DNA from: Cryobacterium flavum
GTDB taxonomy: Bacteria > Actinomycetota > Actinomycetes > Actinomycetales > Microbacteriaceae
Direction: 5' to 3'
Assembly: GCF_900103805.1 (NCBI RefSeq)
Contig: NZ_FNIB01000001.1
Span: forward strand, 124,001 to 188,000
Length of the DNA stretch: 64,000 nt
Both the position numbers and the translations under genes were made by a program. Below are positions 46,252 to 54,686 of the stretch, piece after piece. The notes under the pieces were generated by a model. The model was not told where the DNA came from, did not search any database, and worked only from the letters and a program-made list of their open reading frames with translations. How positions within the stretch are numbered: position 1 is the first letter of the stretch; every line of letters begins with the position of its first letter.

Positions 46252-46858
46252 CGCTCGGTACCTGAACGACGACCTTGGCCGCGCGCAGCAGCGTGGAGCC
46301 GAGGTAGTACCCCGTCTCCGCGACGTCGCCCACGGTTTCGGTGTCGACGGCGGCACTGGGCTGCTGGAAGATCGCCTCGTGCATGGTCGGGTCGAACGGT
46401 TCGCCGACCGTACCAAACGAGGTCAGTCCGAGACGCTCAACGCTCGCCCGCAGCTTGGCCGCGATCGTGGCGAAGGCGGAGTCGGGCACGAGATCGCCGT
46501 GCTTTTCAGCACGGTAGATGTCGTCGAGTACTGGAATCAGCACCTTGACGATATCCCCGGTCACGCGCTCTTTCTCGATGGCACGGTTGGCTTCGGTGCG
46601 CCGACGGTAGTTGGCGTACTCGGCCGTGACGCGCTTGAGGTCGGCGAGGTGTTCGCTCGTCGGCTCAGAAACTTCGCGCTCCGCCGCGTCCAGAATGTCC
46701 TGAACGGTCAGTTCGTCTTCTTCGATGCCATCGGCCGAAGCCGCCGCATCGCCGTCAGCAGCGGATGCCGATTCCTCCGGCAGTCCCGCACCCGCCGCGG
46801 CGGTGCCGTCATCGGGCACCCCCACAGCGTCGTTGTCTGGATGTTTCTTGTCAGCCAT
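46244..46858 (-). CDS. grpE: GrpE nucleotide exchange factor
   Basis: 204 aa. A Ser/Ala/Asp-rich acidic N-terminal tail of about 60 residues, a long coiled helix LTVQDILDAAEREVSEPTSE onward, then the beta domain with VLDDIYRAEKHGDL, FGTVGEPFDPTMHEAIFQ and GYYLGSTLLRAAKVVV. Releases ADP from DnaK. Starts nine bases after the dnaK stop. Confidence 0.93.
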   Translation of the reverse strand: MADKKHPDNDAVGVPDDGTAAAGAGLPEESASAADGDAAASADGIEEDELTVQDILDAAEREVSEPTSEHLADLKRVTAEYANYRRRTEANRAIEKERVTGDIVKVLIPVLDDIYRAEKHGDLVPDSAFATIAAKLRASVERLGLTSFGTVGEPFDPTMHEAIFQQPSAAVDTETVGDVAETGYYLGSTLLRAAKVVVQVPSDG

Positions 46859-46867
46859 AGTTGCGGC

Positions 46868-48742
46868 CTACTTCTTCTTCTCGTCTTCGTCGTCGTCCAC
46901 AACCTCGGCGTCGACAACGTCTTCGTCTTTGTTCTCGTCGGCGCCGGTCTCGTCGGTGCCGGCTTCGTCAGAGCCGGCTGCGGCATCCGCTTGGCTGGAC
47001 TTGTAGATGGCCTCGCCGAGCTTGCCCTGGCTTTCGTTGAGCTTGTCGAACGCGGTCTTCACCGCGTCCTCGTCGTCGCCGGCGAGAGCAGACTTGAGGG
47101 CGTCGACGTCAGCCTGCACCTCATTCTTCACGTCTTCGGGCAGCTTGTCGACGTTGTCCTTGATCAGCTTCTCGATCGAGTAGGCGAGCTGCTCGGCCGT
47201 GTTGCGGGTCTCGGCGACTTCGCGCAGGCGCTTGTCTTCTGCGGCGTGCTCTTCACCCTCGCGCACCATGCGCTCGATGTCTTCCTTCGCGAGCGAGGAA
47301 CCGCCCGTGATGGTCATCGACTGCTCGGTACCGGTGCCCTTGTCCTTGGCGGACACGTGCACGATGCCGTTGGCGTCAATGTCGAAGGTGACCTCGACCT
47401 GCGGAATACCGCGCGGCGCCGGAGCGATGCCGGTGAGCTCGAAGGTTCCGAGGTTCTTGTTGTCGCGGGTGAACTCGCGCTCGCCCTGGAACACCTGAAT
47501 CGCAACGGACGGCTGGTTGTCGTCGGCCGTGGTGAAGGTTTCGCTGCGCTTGGTCGGGATGGCCGTGTTGCGCTCGATCAGGCGCGTCATGATGCCGCCC
47601 TTGGTCTCGATGCCGAGGCTCAGCGGGGTGACGTCGATGAGCAGAACGTCCTTACGCTCGCCCTTCAGCACGCCGGCCTGGAGCGCGGCGCCGACAGCGA
47701 CGACCTCGTCCGGGTTGACGCCCTTGTTCGGGTCCTTGCCGCCGGTCTCGCTCTTGACGAGCTCATACACGGCGGGCATGCGGGTAGAACCACCGACGAG
47801 AACCACGTGGGCGATGTCGCCGACCTTGACGCCGGCCTCACGGATGACGTCCTGGAAGGGCTTCTTGGTGCGGTCGAGCAGGTCTTCGGTCATCTTCTCG
47901 AACTGGGCGCGGGTGAGCGTCTCGTCGAGGTTGGCCGGACCATTTTCGGTCAGCGACAGGTAGGGCAGCTGGATGCTCGTCGACATGCTCGAAGAGAGTT
48001 CCTTCTTGGCCTGCTCGGCAGCTTCCTTGAGGCGCTGCTTGGCGATCTTGTCCTTCGACACGTCAACGCCGGTGGTCTCCTTGAAACGCTTGATCAGGTG
48101 ATCAACGATGCGCTGGTCCCAGTCGTCGCCGCCCAGGCGGTTGTCACCAGCGGTCGAGCGCACCTGAATCGTCGAGAAGTCGTCGTCCTTGCCCACCTCG
48201 AGCAGCGACACGTCGAACGTTCCGCCTCCGAGGTCGAAGACCAGGATGAGCTCGTCTTCCTTGCCCTTGTCGAGGCCGTAAGCCAGCGCGGCGGCGGTGG
48301 GCTCGTTGATGATGCGCAGCACGTTGAGTCCGGCGATCTCGCCGGCCTCCTTGGTGGCCTGACGCTCGGCGTCGTTGAAGTACGCGGGCACGGTCACGAC
48401 GGCGTCGGTGACCTTCTCGCCCAGGTACTGCTCGGCGTCACGCTTGAGCTTGGCGAGAATACGCGCCGAAATCTCCTGCGGGGTGTACTTCTTGTCGTCG
48501 ATGCCGACGGTCCAGCCGGTTCCCATGTGGCGCTTGACGCTGGAGATGGTGCGGTCGACGTTGGTGACGTTCTGGCGCTTGGCGGTTTCTCCGACGAGAA
48601 CCTCGCCGTCCTTGGTGAACGCGACCACCGAGGGGGTGGTGCGCAAGCCTTCAGCGTTGGCGATGACGGTGGGTTCTCCACCTTCGAGCACGGCCACCAC
48701 AGAGTTGGTGGTTCCGAGGTCAATACCTACTGCACGAGCCAT
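46868..48742 (-). CDS. dnaK: DnaK (Hsp70) chaperone
   Basis: 624 aa. N-terminal ATPase phosphate loop [14 protein letters not shown], the second motif [13 protein letters not shown] and adenosine motif [11 protein letters not shown]; linker and substrate-binding domain with [14 protein letters not shown]; a highly acidic C-terminal tail ending DEDEKKK. Central protein-folding chaperone and HspR corepressor. Two HAIR elements lie at 48797 and 48861 in its promoter region. First gene of dnaK-grpE-dnaJ-hspR. Confidence 0.97.
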   Translation of the reverse strand: MARAVGIDLGTTNSVVAVLEGGEPTVIANAEGLRTTPSVVAFTKDGEVLVGETAKRQNVTNVDRTISSVKRHMGTGWTVGIDDKKYTPQEISARILAKLKRDAEQYLGEKVTDAVVTVPAYFNDAERQATKEAGEIAGLNVLRIINEPTAAALAYGLDKGKEDELILVFDLGGGTFDVSLLEVGKDDDFSTIQVRSTAGDNRLGGDDWDQRIVDHLIKRFKETTGVDVSKDKIAKQRLKEAAEQAKKELSSSMSTSIQLPYLSLTENGPANLDETLTRAQFEKMTEDLLDRTKKPFQDVIREAGVKVGDIAHVVLVGGSTRMPAVYELVKSETGGKDPNKGVNPDEVVAVGAALQAGVLKGERKDVLLIDVTPLSLGIETKGGIMTRLIERNTAIPTKRSETFTTADDNQPSVAIQVFQGEREFTRDNKNLGTFELTGIAPAPRGIPQVEVTFDIDANGIVHVSAKDKGTGTEQSMTITGGSSLAKEDIERMVREGEEHAAEDKRLREVAETRNTAEQLAYSIEKLIKDNVDKLPEDVKNEVQADVDALKSALAGDDEDAVKTAFDKLNESQGKLGEAIYKSSQADAAAGSDEAGTDETGADENKDEDVVDAEVVDDDEDEKKK

Positions 48743-48796
48743 GTGGGTTGTTCTCCTTCAATCATGTGCGAAACGAACTACAAAGTAATCTCAAGA

Positions 48797-48817
48797 CTTG
48801 AGCCTCGATGACTCAAG
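48797..48817 (-). promoter_or_regulatory. HAIR (HspR operator) 1 upstream of dnaK
   Basis: CTTGAGC, seven bases, ACTCAAG (plus strand), one base from the CTTGAGT-N7-ACTCAAG consensus. On the minus strand the arm TTGAGT (48816-48811) can double as a -35 box, with TGAGAT (48793-48788) as -10 after a 17-base spacer. Confidence 0.85.
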
Positions 48818-48860
48818 TCTCCCAGACCGGCTTGGCCACTGTCAATTCTGGCGGCTGAAA

Positions 48861-48881
48861 GTTGAGTGTGAGTGACTCAAC
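48861..48881 (-). promoter_or_regulatory. HAIR (HspR operator) 2 upstream of dnaK
   Basis: GTTGAGT, seven bases, ACTCAAC (plus strand): a perfect 7-bp inverted repeat, one base per arm from the consensus. Lies 44 bases upstream of HAIR 1. A -35-like TTGACA (48845-48840) sits between the two. Confidence 0.8.
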
Positions 48882-48948
48882 TTTAGAAGAGCGGATGCTG
48901 CCGCCTCAGCAGCGAGACTGCCAAACCCACCTGTTTACCCCGGGGCAG

Positions 48949-48954
48949 TAGATT
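48949..48954 (+). promoter_or_regulatory. -10 box TAGATT of the MFS transporter gene (leaderless)
   Basis: TAGATT, six bases (GTGCAC) and the GTG at 48961. This spacing favours GTG 48961 over the GTG at 48955. Confidence 0.45.
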
Positions 48955-48960
48955 GTGCAC

Positions 48961-50271
48961 GTGACCGAGACTGTCGCCGTAGACGCTGGTGCCGCTCCAA
49001 CGCGCGGGCGGGTGGTGGCCTGGGCGTTCTGGGACTGGGGCTCGGCAGCGTTCAACGCCGTCGTCACGACCTTCGTCTTTACGGTCTACATAACAGGCTC
49101 ATCCTTCGGCGACGAAGACGTCATCTCGGCCCAGCTCGGTTGGGCGCTGGCGATTGCCGGCCTCGTGATCGCCGCGCTGGCCCCAATCACCGGTCAACGC
49201 TCCGATACCTCCGGCCGCCGCAAGTTCTGGCTCGGCGTCAACACCTTCATCGTCGTTGCACTGACCATAGCCATGTTCTTCGTGCAGGCGAGCCCGAGCT
49301 ACCTCGTATTGGGCCTGTTCCTGGTCGCCGCAGGCAACGTCTTCTTCGAATTCGCCGCGGTCAACTACAACGCCATGCTCGCCCAGGTATCAACGCCGCG
49401 CACGATCGGCAAGGTGAGCGGGTTCGGCTGGGGCATGGGCTACCTCGGCGGCATCGTGCTGCTGCTCATCGTTTACTTCGGCTTTATTCAGCCCGAGGTT
49501 GGCCTGTTCGGAGTGACGGGCGACAACGGCTTGGCTGTGCGTGTGTCCATGTTGCTCGCGGCCGCCTGGTTCGGCCTGTCCGCGCTCCCCGTGCTGTTGC
49601 GGGTGCCGGAGTACCGGGCGCCTCAGGCTGCACGCCGCGAAAGAGTCAGCTTCTTTCGAAGTTATATTGTGCTCGGCCACGACATTGCCCGGTTGTGGAA
49701 GACCAGCCGCCAGACGGTGTACTTCCTCATCGCGAGCGCGGTGTTCCGCGACGGCCTGGCCGGCGTCTTCACCTTTGGAGGAGTACTCGCGGCATCCGTT
49801 TTCGGATTCTCCCCCGGCGAGGTCATCATCTTCGCCATCGCGGCGAACGTGGTGGCCGGTATTGCCACCATGAGCGTCGGCGCGCTCGACGACCGCCTCG
49901 GTGCGAAGCCCGTGATCGTGACCGCTCTGGTCGGGCTGCTGGTGAGCGGGCTCCTGGTGTTCTTTCTGCACGACGGTGGGCAGATCGTGTTCTGGACCGC
50001 AGGGCTGGCACTGTGCTTGTTCGTCGGTCCGGCCCAGTCGGCCAGCCGCACCTTTCTCGCCCGACTCATCCCGGTGGGCCGCGAGGGCGAGGTCTTCGGG
50101 CTCTATGCCACGACTGGTCGGGCCGTGAGCTTTCTCGCCCCGGCTGCCTTCGCGCTGGCGGTGACCATCTTCGGCGAGACCTACTGGGGCATTCTCGGCA
50201 TCATGCTCGTGCTGCTGCTCGGACTGCTGCTGCTCATTCCCGTCTCAGCCAAACAGCAGCAGATTCGGTAG
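48961..50271 (+). CDS. MFS transporter (UMF1 family)
   Basis: 436 aa with about 12 helices. The N-terminus VVAWAFWDWGSAAFNAVVTT is the WDW(G/A) signature of the UMF1 family related to yeast Atg22 amino acid efflux permeases. Between helices 2 and 3 the MFS loop reads RSDTSGRRKFWLG. Substrate unknown; amino acid export from the cytoplasm is a reasonable guess by homology. Start set at the GTG favoured by the leaderless promoter spacing. Divergent from dnaK. Confidence 0.85.
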   Translation: MTETVAVDAGAAPTRGRVVAWAFWDWGSAAFNAVVTTFVFTVYITGSSFGDEDVISAQLGWALAIAGLVIAALAPITGQRSDTSGRRKFWLGVNTFIVVALTIAMFFVQASPSYLVLGLFLVAAGNVFFEFAAVNYNAMLAQVSTPRTIGKVSGFGWGMGYLGGIVLLLIVYFGFIQPEVGLFGVTGDNGLAVRVSMLLAAAWFGLSALPVLLRVPEYRAPQAARRERVSFFRSYIVLGHDIARLWKTSRQTVYFLIASAVFRDGLAGVFTFGGVLAASVFGFSPGEVIIFAIAANVVAGIATMSVGALDDRLGAKPVIVTALVGLLVSGLLVFFLHDGGQIVFWTAGLALCLFVGPAQSASRTFLARLIPVGREGEVFGLYATTGRAVSFLAPAAFALAVTIFGETYWGILGIMLVLLLGLLLLIPVSAKQQQIR

Positions 50272-50359
50272 CTGGGCGCCAACAGGCGTTTGCCTGAGCA
50301 TCCGCTGAAATGAGGCTGTTCCCTCGCTTGGAGGCCAGAAGCCGGTCAGACTGAAGCGC

Positions 50360-51160
50360 ATGACACTTACCCAGCTACAGAAGGCCGAACTCTTGCTCTC
50401 GCTGCACGTGCCCGGCGAGCCACTCATCGTGACCAACGTGTGGGATGCCATCACCGCCAAGATCGTGGCCGACGCCCCCGGCGTCAAGGCCCTCGCCACC
50501 GCGAGCCACTCCATCTCGAATGTGCGCGGCCTGCCAGACGGCGAAGGCCTCTCGCTCGATGAAGCCATCATTGCCGCCACGATCATCGCCAGCGCGGTGG
50601 ATCTGCCGGTCTCGGCCGACTTCGAAAAGGGGTATGCACCGGATGCCGCGGGCGTGACCCGCAACGTGCGTCGCCTCATCGAGGAATCCGGCATCGTCGG
50701 CATCAATATCGAGGACTCAGTCGGCGCCCCGAAAGCGCCCCAGTTCGACATCGAGACCGCCGCCGCCCGCGTGGCCGCAACTCGCGCCGGCGCCGACCAG
50801 AGCGGCATTCCGCTCGTCATCAACGCCCGCGTCGACACTCTGGCCGGCGGCGGCGACTGGGACGAAGCCGTCGCCCGCGCCAACGCCTACCTCGGAGCCG
50901 GCGCTGACGTCATCTTCTTCCTCGGCCTGACCGACGAGGATAAGGTGGCCCGCGCGATCGAGCAGGTCAACGGCAAGATCTCGGTGATCGGCGCCCCCGG
51001 ACTCGTGCCGCTGAAGCGCCTCGCCGAGCTCGGCATCAGCCGAGTCAGCTTCGGCCCCGGCACTCTAGGACTAACCCTCGCGGCCCTGCAGGCCGCGGCC
51101 ACGAACCTCACCGCACTGGGTGAGTACCCCGCCGACCTCGGGTTCAAGTTCGCCCTGTAA
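50360..51160 (+). CDS. Isocitrate lyase/PEP mutase family protein
   Basis: 266 aa TIM barrel of the PEP mutase/isocitrate lyase superfamily. Segments: LIVTNVWDAITAKIVADAPG, LPVSADFEKGYAPD with the Mg2+ ligand Asp, GIVGINIEDSVG, VINARVDTLAGGGD and FGPGTLGLTLAALQ. The catalytic-loop KKCG motif of isocitrate lyase is absent, so it is more likely a 2-methylisocitrate lyase-like, oxaloacetate decarboxylase-like or phosphonate-type enzyme. A possible -10 CAGACT lies seven bases before the ATG. Confidence 0.84.
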   Translation: MTLTQLQKAELLLSLHVPGEPLIVTNVWDAITAKIVADAPGVKALATASHSISNVRGLPDGEGLSLDEAIIAATIIASAVDLPVSADFEKGYAPDAAGVTRNVRRLIEESGIVGINIEDSVGAPKAPQFDIETAAARVAATRAGADQSGIPLVINARVDTLAGGGDWDEAVARANAYLGAGADVIFFLGLTDEDKVARAIEQVNGKISVIGAPGLVPLKRLAELGISRVSFGPGTLGLTLAALQAAATNLTALGEYPADLGFKFAL

Positions 51161-51174
51161 GCCGCCCGCGCATC

Positions 51175-51226
51175 GAGGCCATCAGCATCCGCTTCTCTCA
51201 CGCTTCTAGCGGATGCGGGTGGCCTC
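51175..51226. terminator. Terminator-like inverted repeat built from two CGGATGC motifs
   Basis: GAGGCC, four bases, GCATCCGCT (51185-51193), 14-base loop, AGCGGATGC (51208-51216), four bases, GGCCTC. It sits between convergent genes and covers the stop codon of the minus-strand one. The inner arms are the dispersed 9-bp motif in inverted orientation. Confidence 0.6.
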
Positions 51227-51727
51227 GTTGTGCTCGATCAGTTGCCAGGTCGCGCCCTCGTCGGCGGAGACCCAGCCCTCCCACTTGTAGCTGTTCGGGG
51301 TAATGGCGGTGAAGTTCCAGCGGATCGGGCGGCCGTCGGTTCGGGTGCCCTCTTGCCGCACGCCGTGGCGGTACGGGGTGGCTATGAGCTGGCAGTACTC
51401 GCCGAGAGCCGGCGCGAAGTAGCTCACGCGCCAGGCGCCGGCCAGGGAATCGTAGACGCGCACGGTGGTGGCGACGGTTTCAAACCCAGACGGATGCGTC
51501 GTGCTCGCGACCACCTCGATGTCCTGCACGGCGCGGCCGTCGAGAATGAACTCGACCATCCACACAAAGTCGCGTTCAATCCACTCGCCGGTGGCCTCGT
51601 CGAGGCGGGTGCCCTTGGCTGCCCAGGAGCCGACCATCTGGCCGAAGCGATGCATGCGCCCGGGGTATTCCGGGGTTGGGCCGGCAGCGATGAGCGCCTC
51701 GTCGAATCGGGTGGGCATGGAGGTCAT
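51206..51727 (-). CDS. Hypothetical protein
   Basis: 173 aa, soluble, no signal peptide. Aromatic-rich with a lipocalin-like feel: GRMHRFGQMVGSW near residues 23-35, VWMVEFILDGRAVQDIEVV, RVYDSLAGAWRVSYFAPALG, IRWNFTAITPNSYKWEGW. I do not recognise a defined family; a ligand-binding beta barrel related to DUF1579 is possible. A -10 box TAAAAT stands six bases before the ATG. The stop codon is inside the terminator-like repeat. Confidence 0.68.
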   Translation of the reverse strand: MTSMPTRFDEALIAAGPTPEYPGRMHRFGQMVGSWAAKGTRLDEATGEWIERDFVWMVEFILDGRAVQDIEVVASTTHPSGFETVATTVRVYDSLAGAWRVSYFAPALGEYCQLIATPYRHGVRQEGTRTDGRPIRWNFTAITPNSYKWEGWVSADEGATWQLIEHNEATRIR

Positions 51728-51733
51728 ACCCAG

Positions 51734-51739
51734 ATTTTA
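51734..51739 (-). promoter_or_regulatory. -10 box TAAAAT of the hypothetical gene (leaderless)
   Basis: On the minus strand TAAAAT, six bases, then ATG at 51727. Confidence 0.5.
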
Positions 51740-51813
51740 CCCGAACCGAGGTTACGTTCGATGTATTACGTTTGCGGGGCTCGCGGGCATCCGCTTACCC
51801 CCAAATGGGCGCG

Positions 51814-52395
51814 TCAGCGGGAGATGACGGTGCGGTGAAAGTTTTGGAACGATCTCGACGCCGTCGGGCCACGCTGGCCCTGGTAGCGGGAGCCGTATTC
51901 GCTCGAGCCGTACGGCTTCTCGGCTGGGGAGCTGAGCTGAAAGAAGCACAGCTGGCCGATCTTCATTCCGGGCCAGAGCTTGATCGGCAGGGTCGCGACA
52001 TTGCTGAGCTCGAGCGTGACGTGGCCGGAGAAGCCGGGGTCGATGAACCCGGCCGTGGAGTGCGTCAGGAGGCCGAGGCGGCCGAGTGAGCTCTTACCCT
52101 CGAGCCGAGCAGCAACGTTGTCGGGCAAAGTGACCTGCTCGTAGGTGGCGCCGAGCACGAACTCGCCCGGGTGCAGAATGAACGGCTCGTCGGGCTTGGT
52201 CTCGATGAGGTGGGTCAGCTCTGGCTGGTCTTCGGCCGGATCGATGTAGGCGTACTTGTGGTTGTCGAACAGCCGAAACAGGCGGTCGAGGCGCACATCG
52301 ATGCTCGAGGGTTGGATCATCGCCGGGTCGAGCGGCTCCAAACCGATTCGTCCAGCATTGAGTTCGGCCTTGATATCGCGATCGGAGAGCAGCAC
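51814..52395 (-). CDS. dcd: dCTP deaminase
   Basis: 193 aa. The family core [22 protein letters not shown] (cofactor-like trimer with the catalytic Glu in VTLELSN) and the N-terminal [12 protein letters not shown] are clear, and the C-terminal flexible tail [15 protein letters not shown] closes the active site. In actinobacteria this enzyme often also cleaves dUTP, supplying dUMP for thymidylate synthesis. Starts with GTG, six bases after a TAGGCT box, so it is leaderless. Divergent from tRNA-Gly. Confidence 0.94.
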   Translation of the reverse strand: MLLSDRDIKAELNAGRIGLEPLDPAMIQPSSIDVRLDRLFRLFDNHKYAYIDPAEDQPELTHLIETKPDEPFILHPGEFVLGATYEQVTLPDNVAARLEGKSSLGRLGLLTHSTAGFIDPGFSGHVTLELSNVATLPIKLWPGMKIGQLCFFQLSSPAEKPYGSSEYGSRYQGQRGPTASRSFQNFHRTVISR

Positions 52396-52401
52396 GGTGC
52401 C

Positions 52402-52407
52402 AGCCTA
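52402..52407 (-). promoter_or_regulatory. -10 box TAGGCT of dcd (leaderless)
   Basis: On the minus strand TAGGCT, six bases, GTG at 52395. A TATGCT box on the plus strand (52423-52428) faces the tRNA gene. Confidence 0.5.
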
Positions 52408-52466
52408 GCGGCGCGGGGTTGATATGCTGGCACGGTTCCGATTGTTGTTCATCCACGGTCGGGCGC

Positions 52467-52537
52467 GCGGATGTAGTTCAATGGTAGAACTTCAGCTTCC
52501 CAAGCTGATAGCGCGGGTTCGATTCCCGTCATCCGCT
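52467..52537 (+). tRNA. tRNA-Gly (anticodon CCC)
   Basis: 71-nt cloverleaf: acceptor GCGGATG pairs with CATCCGC, D-arm loop TTCAATGGTAGAA, anticodon stem CAGCT with loop TTCCCAA (anticodon CCC), T-arm GCGGGTTCGATTCCCGT. The CCA end is not encoded. A TATGCT -10 box lies about 40 bases upstream. Remnants of two decayed genes lie downstream. Confidence 0.93.
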
Positions 52538-52614
52538 CCCTGCAAGCCCGGTCGCGTTCTCACTGGACAACTTCGCGCGGTGTTGCCGGTCTCCGACCCC
52601 ACACAGTTGTCTAG

Positions 52615-52833
52615 TCAGCTCATTTCTCCCGGCACCGGCACCGGCACCGGCACCGGCAAAGCGTCCATGGCCTCAATCCCCGCGCCGATCTGGGCGCCGT
52701 CGGTCGCGTCGATCAGGGGCGCCTGCCAGCCGCCGAAAGCGAAGCCACCGGCGGTGTCTTCGTCGGGGCCACCGGGAGCCTGCGCGACTCCGTCGAGCGT
52801 GGTGAACAGGTCGATGTGGATGCGGCCGGCCAT
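52615..52833 (-). pseudogene. Truncated dihydrofolate reductase-family (RibD C-terminal) gene
   Basis: With an intact AAGGAG and ATG (52833), it reads MAGRIHIDLFTTLDGVAQAP, then FGGWQAPLIDATDGAQIGAG, the typical start of reductase-like proteins of the RibD C-terminal family (usually about 190 aa). After about 60 codons the frame runs into (CCGGCA)5 microsatellite sequence coding PVPVPVPG and stops. The remaining two thirds, including the NADPH-binding part, are missing. The break coincides exactly with the repeat. Confidence 0.7.
52629..52658. repeat. (CCGGCA)5 microsatellite
   Basis: Five perfect 6-base units at the truncation point of the reductase-like pseudogene, about 90 bases after tRNA-Gly. 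The unit length keeps the reading frame. Confidence 0.9.
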
Positions 52834-52888
52834 GACGGTCTCCTTGCAACGGAACGTGCCGACATACTGGCCGTCCACGATCGCGCTG

Positions 52889-52996
52889 TCAGGGAGCCAG
52901 AGCGAGCCGGGTCACCGTGCTCGCCCGAAAACCACAAGCGGGGCAGGGGCGTTCGAGCACCCAGGTTCAGTCAGACGTGTCAGGAACAATAGGCAT
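52889..52996 (-). pseudogene. 5' remnant of a DinB-like family gene
   Basis: From ATG 52996 the frame reads MPIVPDTSD, then TGA, then TWVLERPCPACGF, then ASTV, ending shortly after at a second stop. The recognisable form in actinobacteria is MPI.PDTKDWTWVLERPCPECGFD, the start of a DinB-superfamily protein of about 170 aa, so the Trp codon TGG has become TGA and the rest of the gene is lost. It lies upstream of the reductase-like pseudogene on the same strand. Confidence 0.55.
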
Positions 52997-53083
52997 GGCT
53001 TCATGTTAGCGACCAAGCGGCGTGGCGCTCCGGGCGAACTGTCATGGTGCGCCCGATACCGTGGAGACAGGATAGGGAGACAG

Positions 53084-53947
53084 ATGACGGTACTCATTGC
53101 TGGATGCGGCGACCTCGGCACCGAGGTGGGCCTGCGGTTCGCCCAACTGGGGCACCGGGTGGTGGGACTGCGGCGCAACGCAAGCGTACTGCCCGCCGAA
53201 ATTGACGGGCAATCTGTTGACCTCAGCATCACAAAACCCGTTATTCCGGCAGACACCGAGTTCGTCGTCATCGCCATCTCCGCTGGCAGCCCCACCGTCA
53301 CGGCTTACCGTGCCGCCTACCTCGACGGCCTGCGTAACCTGCTGGATGCGATCGATGACGCGCAGGTCACGCCGCGACGCGTGCTGCTGGTGTCATCGAC
53401 CGCCGTCTTTGACGTCAACGACGGCAGCCGGGTCGACGAGCAGACCCCCGCCAACCCGAAACCCGGCACCGATTCCATCGTGCTTGACGCCGAGCGGATG
53501 CTCCACCAGCGCCTGCCCGCCGCCACGGTACTGCGCCTGGCCGGTATCTACGGCCCCGGCCGGGAACGGCTGATCAAGCAGGTACAAAACGGTGCCGGGC
53601 TTTCCGCCCAGTCGCGCCACACCAACCGCATACACCGGGACGATGCGGCCGCCGCGATCGTTCATCTGCTTCTTCGCACTGAGCTCCCGGCTCCGCTCTA
53701 CCTCGGCGTCGACAACGCGCCGGTACCGGCCAACGAGGTGCTGACCTTTCTCGCGGCCGAGCTCGGCCTGCCCGCGCCAACCGTCAGAGAGTCAAACGAG
53801 CCGACTTCGAACCGCGAAAGCCAGCGCGGCGGCGACAAGCTACTCAGCAACCAGCTCTTACGTCAAACCGGGTTTACATTCAGCTATCCATCGTACCGAG
53901 AGGGCTACCGAGCGCTTCTCTCCGGGCGAGGCACGCGGCACCGCTAG
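53084..53947 (+). CDS. NAD-dependent epimerase/dehydratase-like protein
   Basis: 287 aa of extended SDR type. N-terminal TVLIAGCGDLGTEVGLRF carries a GxGxxG variant, VLLVSSTAVFDVNDGS supplies the serine, and RLAGIYGPGR follows. The usual YxxxK tyrosine is replaced (VLDAERML at that position), as in the YeeZ subfamily of unknown function, so catalytic activity is uncertain. The start follows GGGAGA by four bases; the frame is open far upstream through the tRNA and pseudogene region, which is not coding. Confidence 0.82.
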   Translation: MTVLIAGCGDLGTEVGLRFAQLGHRVVGLRRNASVLPAEIDGQSVDLSITKPVIPADTEFVVIAISAGSPTVTAYRAAYLDGLRNLLDAIDDAQVTPRRVLLVSSTAVFDVNDGSRVDEQTPANPKPGTDSIVLDAERMLHQRLPAATVLRLAGIYGPGRERLIKQVQNGAGLSAQSRHTNRIHRDDAAAAIVHLLLRTELPAPLYLGVDNAPVPANEVLTFLAAELGLPAPTVRESNEPTSNRESQRGGDKLLSNQLLRQTGFTFSYPSYREGYRALLSGRGTRHR

Positions 53948-53967
53948 GCCCGCTCCTGCCGAAATAC

Positions 53968-54444
53968 CTACGTTGTTGGTCCGGCCGGGCCGTCCTCGGA
54001 GCCCGATGCGATGATGACTGCCATCGAAGTCAACAGCAACCCGAGCCGAGTCTGGTCTTCCGGCGTCACGTTGCGGGCGGCGTGAGCGAACAGCACTTGA
54101 AATTCGTTTTGAAATTTCGCCGCAGTTGCTTGTGCCGCCGGGGTCAGTTCCAGCAGAAGGCTGCGTCGGTCGTGGGGGTGCGGCACGCGGGTGAGCATAT
54201 CTAGGGCCACGAGATGACTGGAGATCGCAGTTACGGCGCCCGTTGTCATCTCCAGGGACTCAGCGAGCATCTTGGGGGTAATTCTTCCAGCCTCGGCTAC
54301 CCGGGACAGGGCGCGCAATTCACTGCTGGACACGCCGATCTCGGCCGCGACCTGACTGCGGTTGTGGTCCATAGCGCGGAGGAAAGCGAGAGCCGGTACC
54401 GACAGGCACTCCTGGGTGCGTGCCAAGTTGATTGCTTCATCCAT
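53968..54444 (-). CDS. MarR-family transcriptional regulator
   Basis: 158 aa. Winged helix-turn-helix of MarR type: ELRALSRVAEAGRITPKMLA, SLEMTTGAVTAISSHLVALDML (recognition helix), then the wing RVPHPHDRRSLLLELT with the DRR motif. Terminal helices form the dimer interface. Probably senses a small molecule or oxidant; no operator is obvious. The nearest possible targets are the divergent small-protein genes at 54687 onward. Confidence 0.88.
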   Translation of the reverse strand: MDEAINLARTQECLSVPALAFLRAMDHNRSQVAAEIGVSSSELRALSRVAEAGRITPKMLAESLEMTTGAVTAISSHLVALDMLTRVPHPHDRRSLLLELTPAAQATAAKFQNEFQVLFAHAARNVTPEDQTRLGLLLTSMAVIIASGSEDGPAGPTT

Positions 54445-54581
54445 GCGTTCCTGACCTCTGGTCGTTACTAATTCCCCGCACTGCAGGTCCGTGTCGTTGC
54501 CCGTATCAGGGCTTTCCGTTCCGCCAGTGTATCGGAGCGATCAATTCCTAAAGCTTCTCACAACGTGAATAGTTAAAAGTT

Positions 54582-54610
54582 TGAGTTACTTGCCGTATAT
54601 TTGACAATCC
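54582..54610 (+). promoter_or_regulatory. Putative promoter of the small acidic protein gene
   Basis: TTGAGT (54582-54587), 17 bases, GACAAT (54605-54610), about 75 bases before the ATG. Confidence 0.35.
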
Positions 54611-54686
54611 GGTGAGTCAGTGGCCCCCACCTGGGGCTCGCAGACCTATGCGCCCATGAGCTCACCACAATGAAATGGATCAGGCG

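Noticed and set aside
46226..48811. An open frame of about 860 codons antisense to grpE and dnaK
   Set aside because: It mirrors the codon bias of DnaK on the opposite strand, has no ribosome binding site or family similarity, and dnaK/grpE are certain.
52629..52658. (CCGGCA)5 as a phase-variation switch for the reductase-like gene
   Set aside because: A 6-base unit cannot shift the frame, and the gene has lost its 3' two thirds anyway.
52424..53083. N-terminal extension of the epimerase-like gene through the tRNA region
   Set aside because: The open frame includes the tRNA-Gly and pseudogene sequence; the ATG at 53084 has a ribosome binding site and starts the Rossmann fold.
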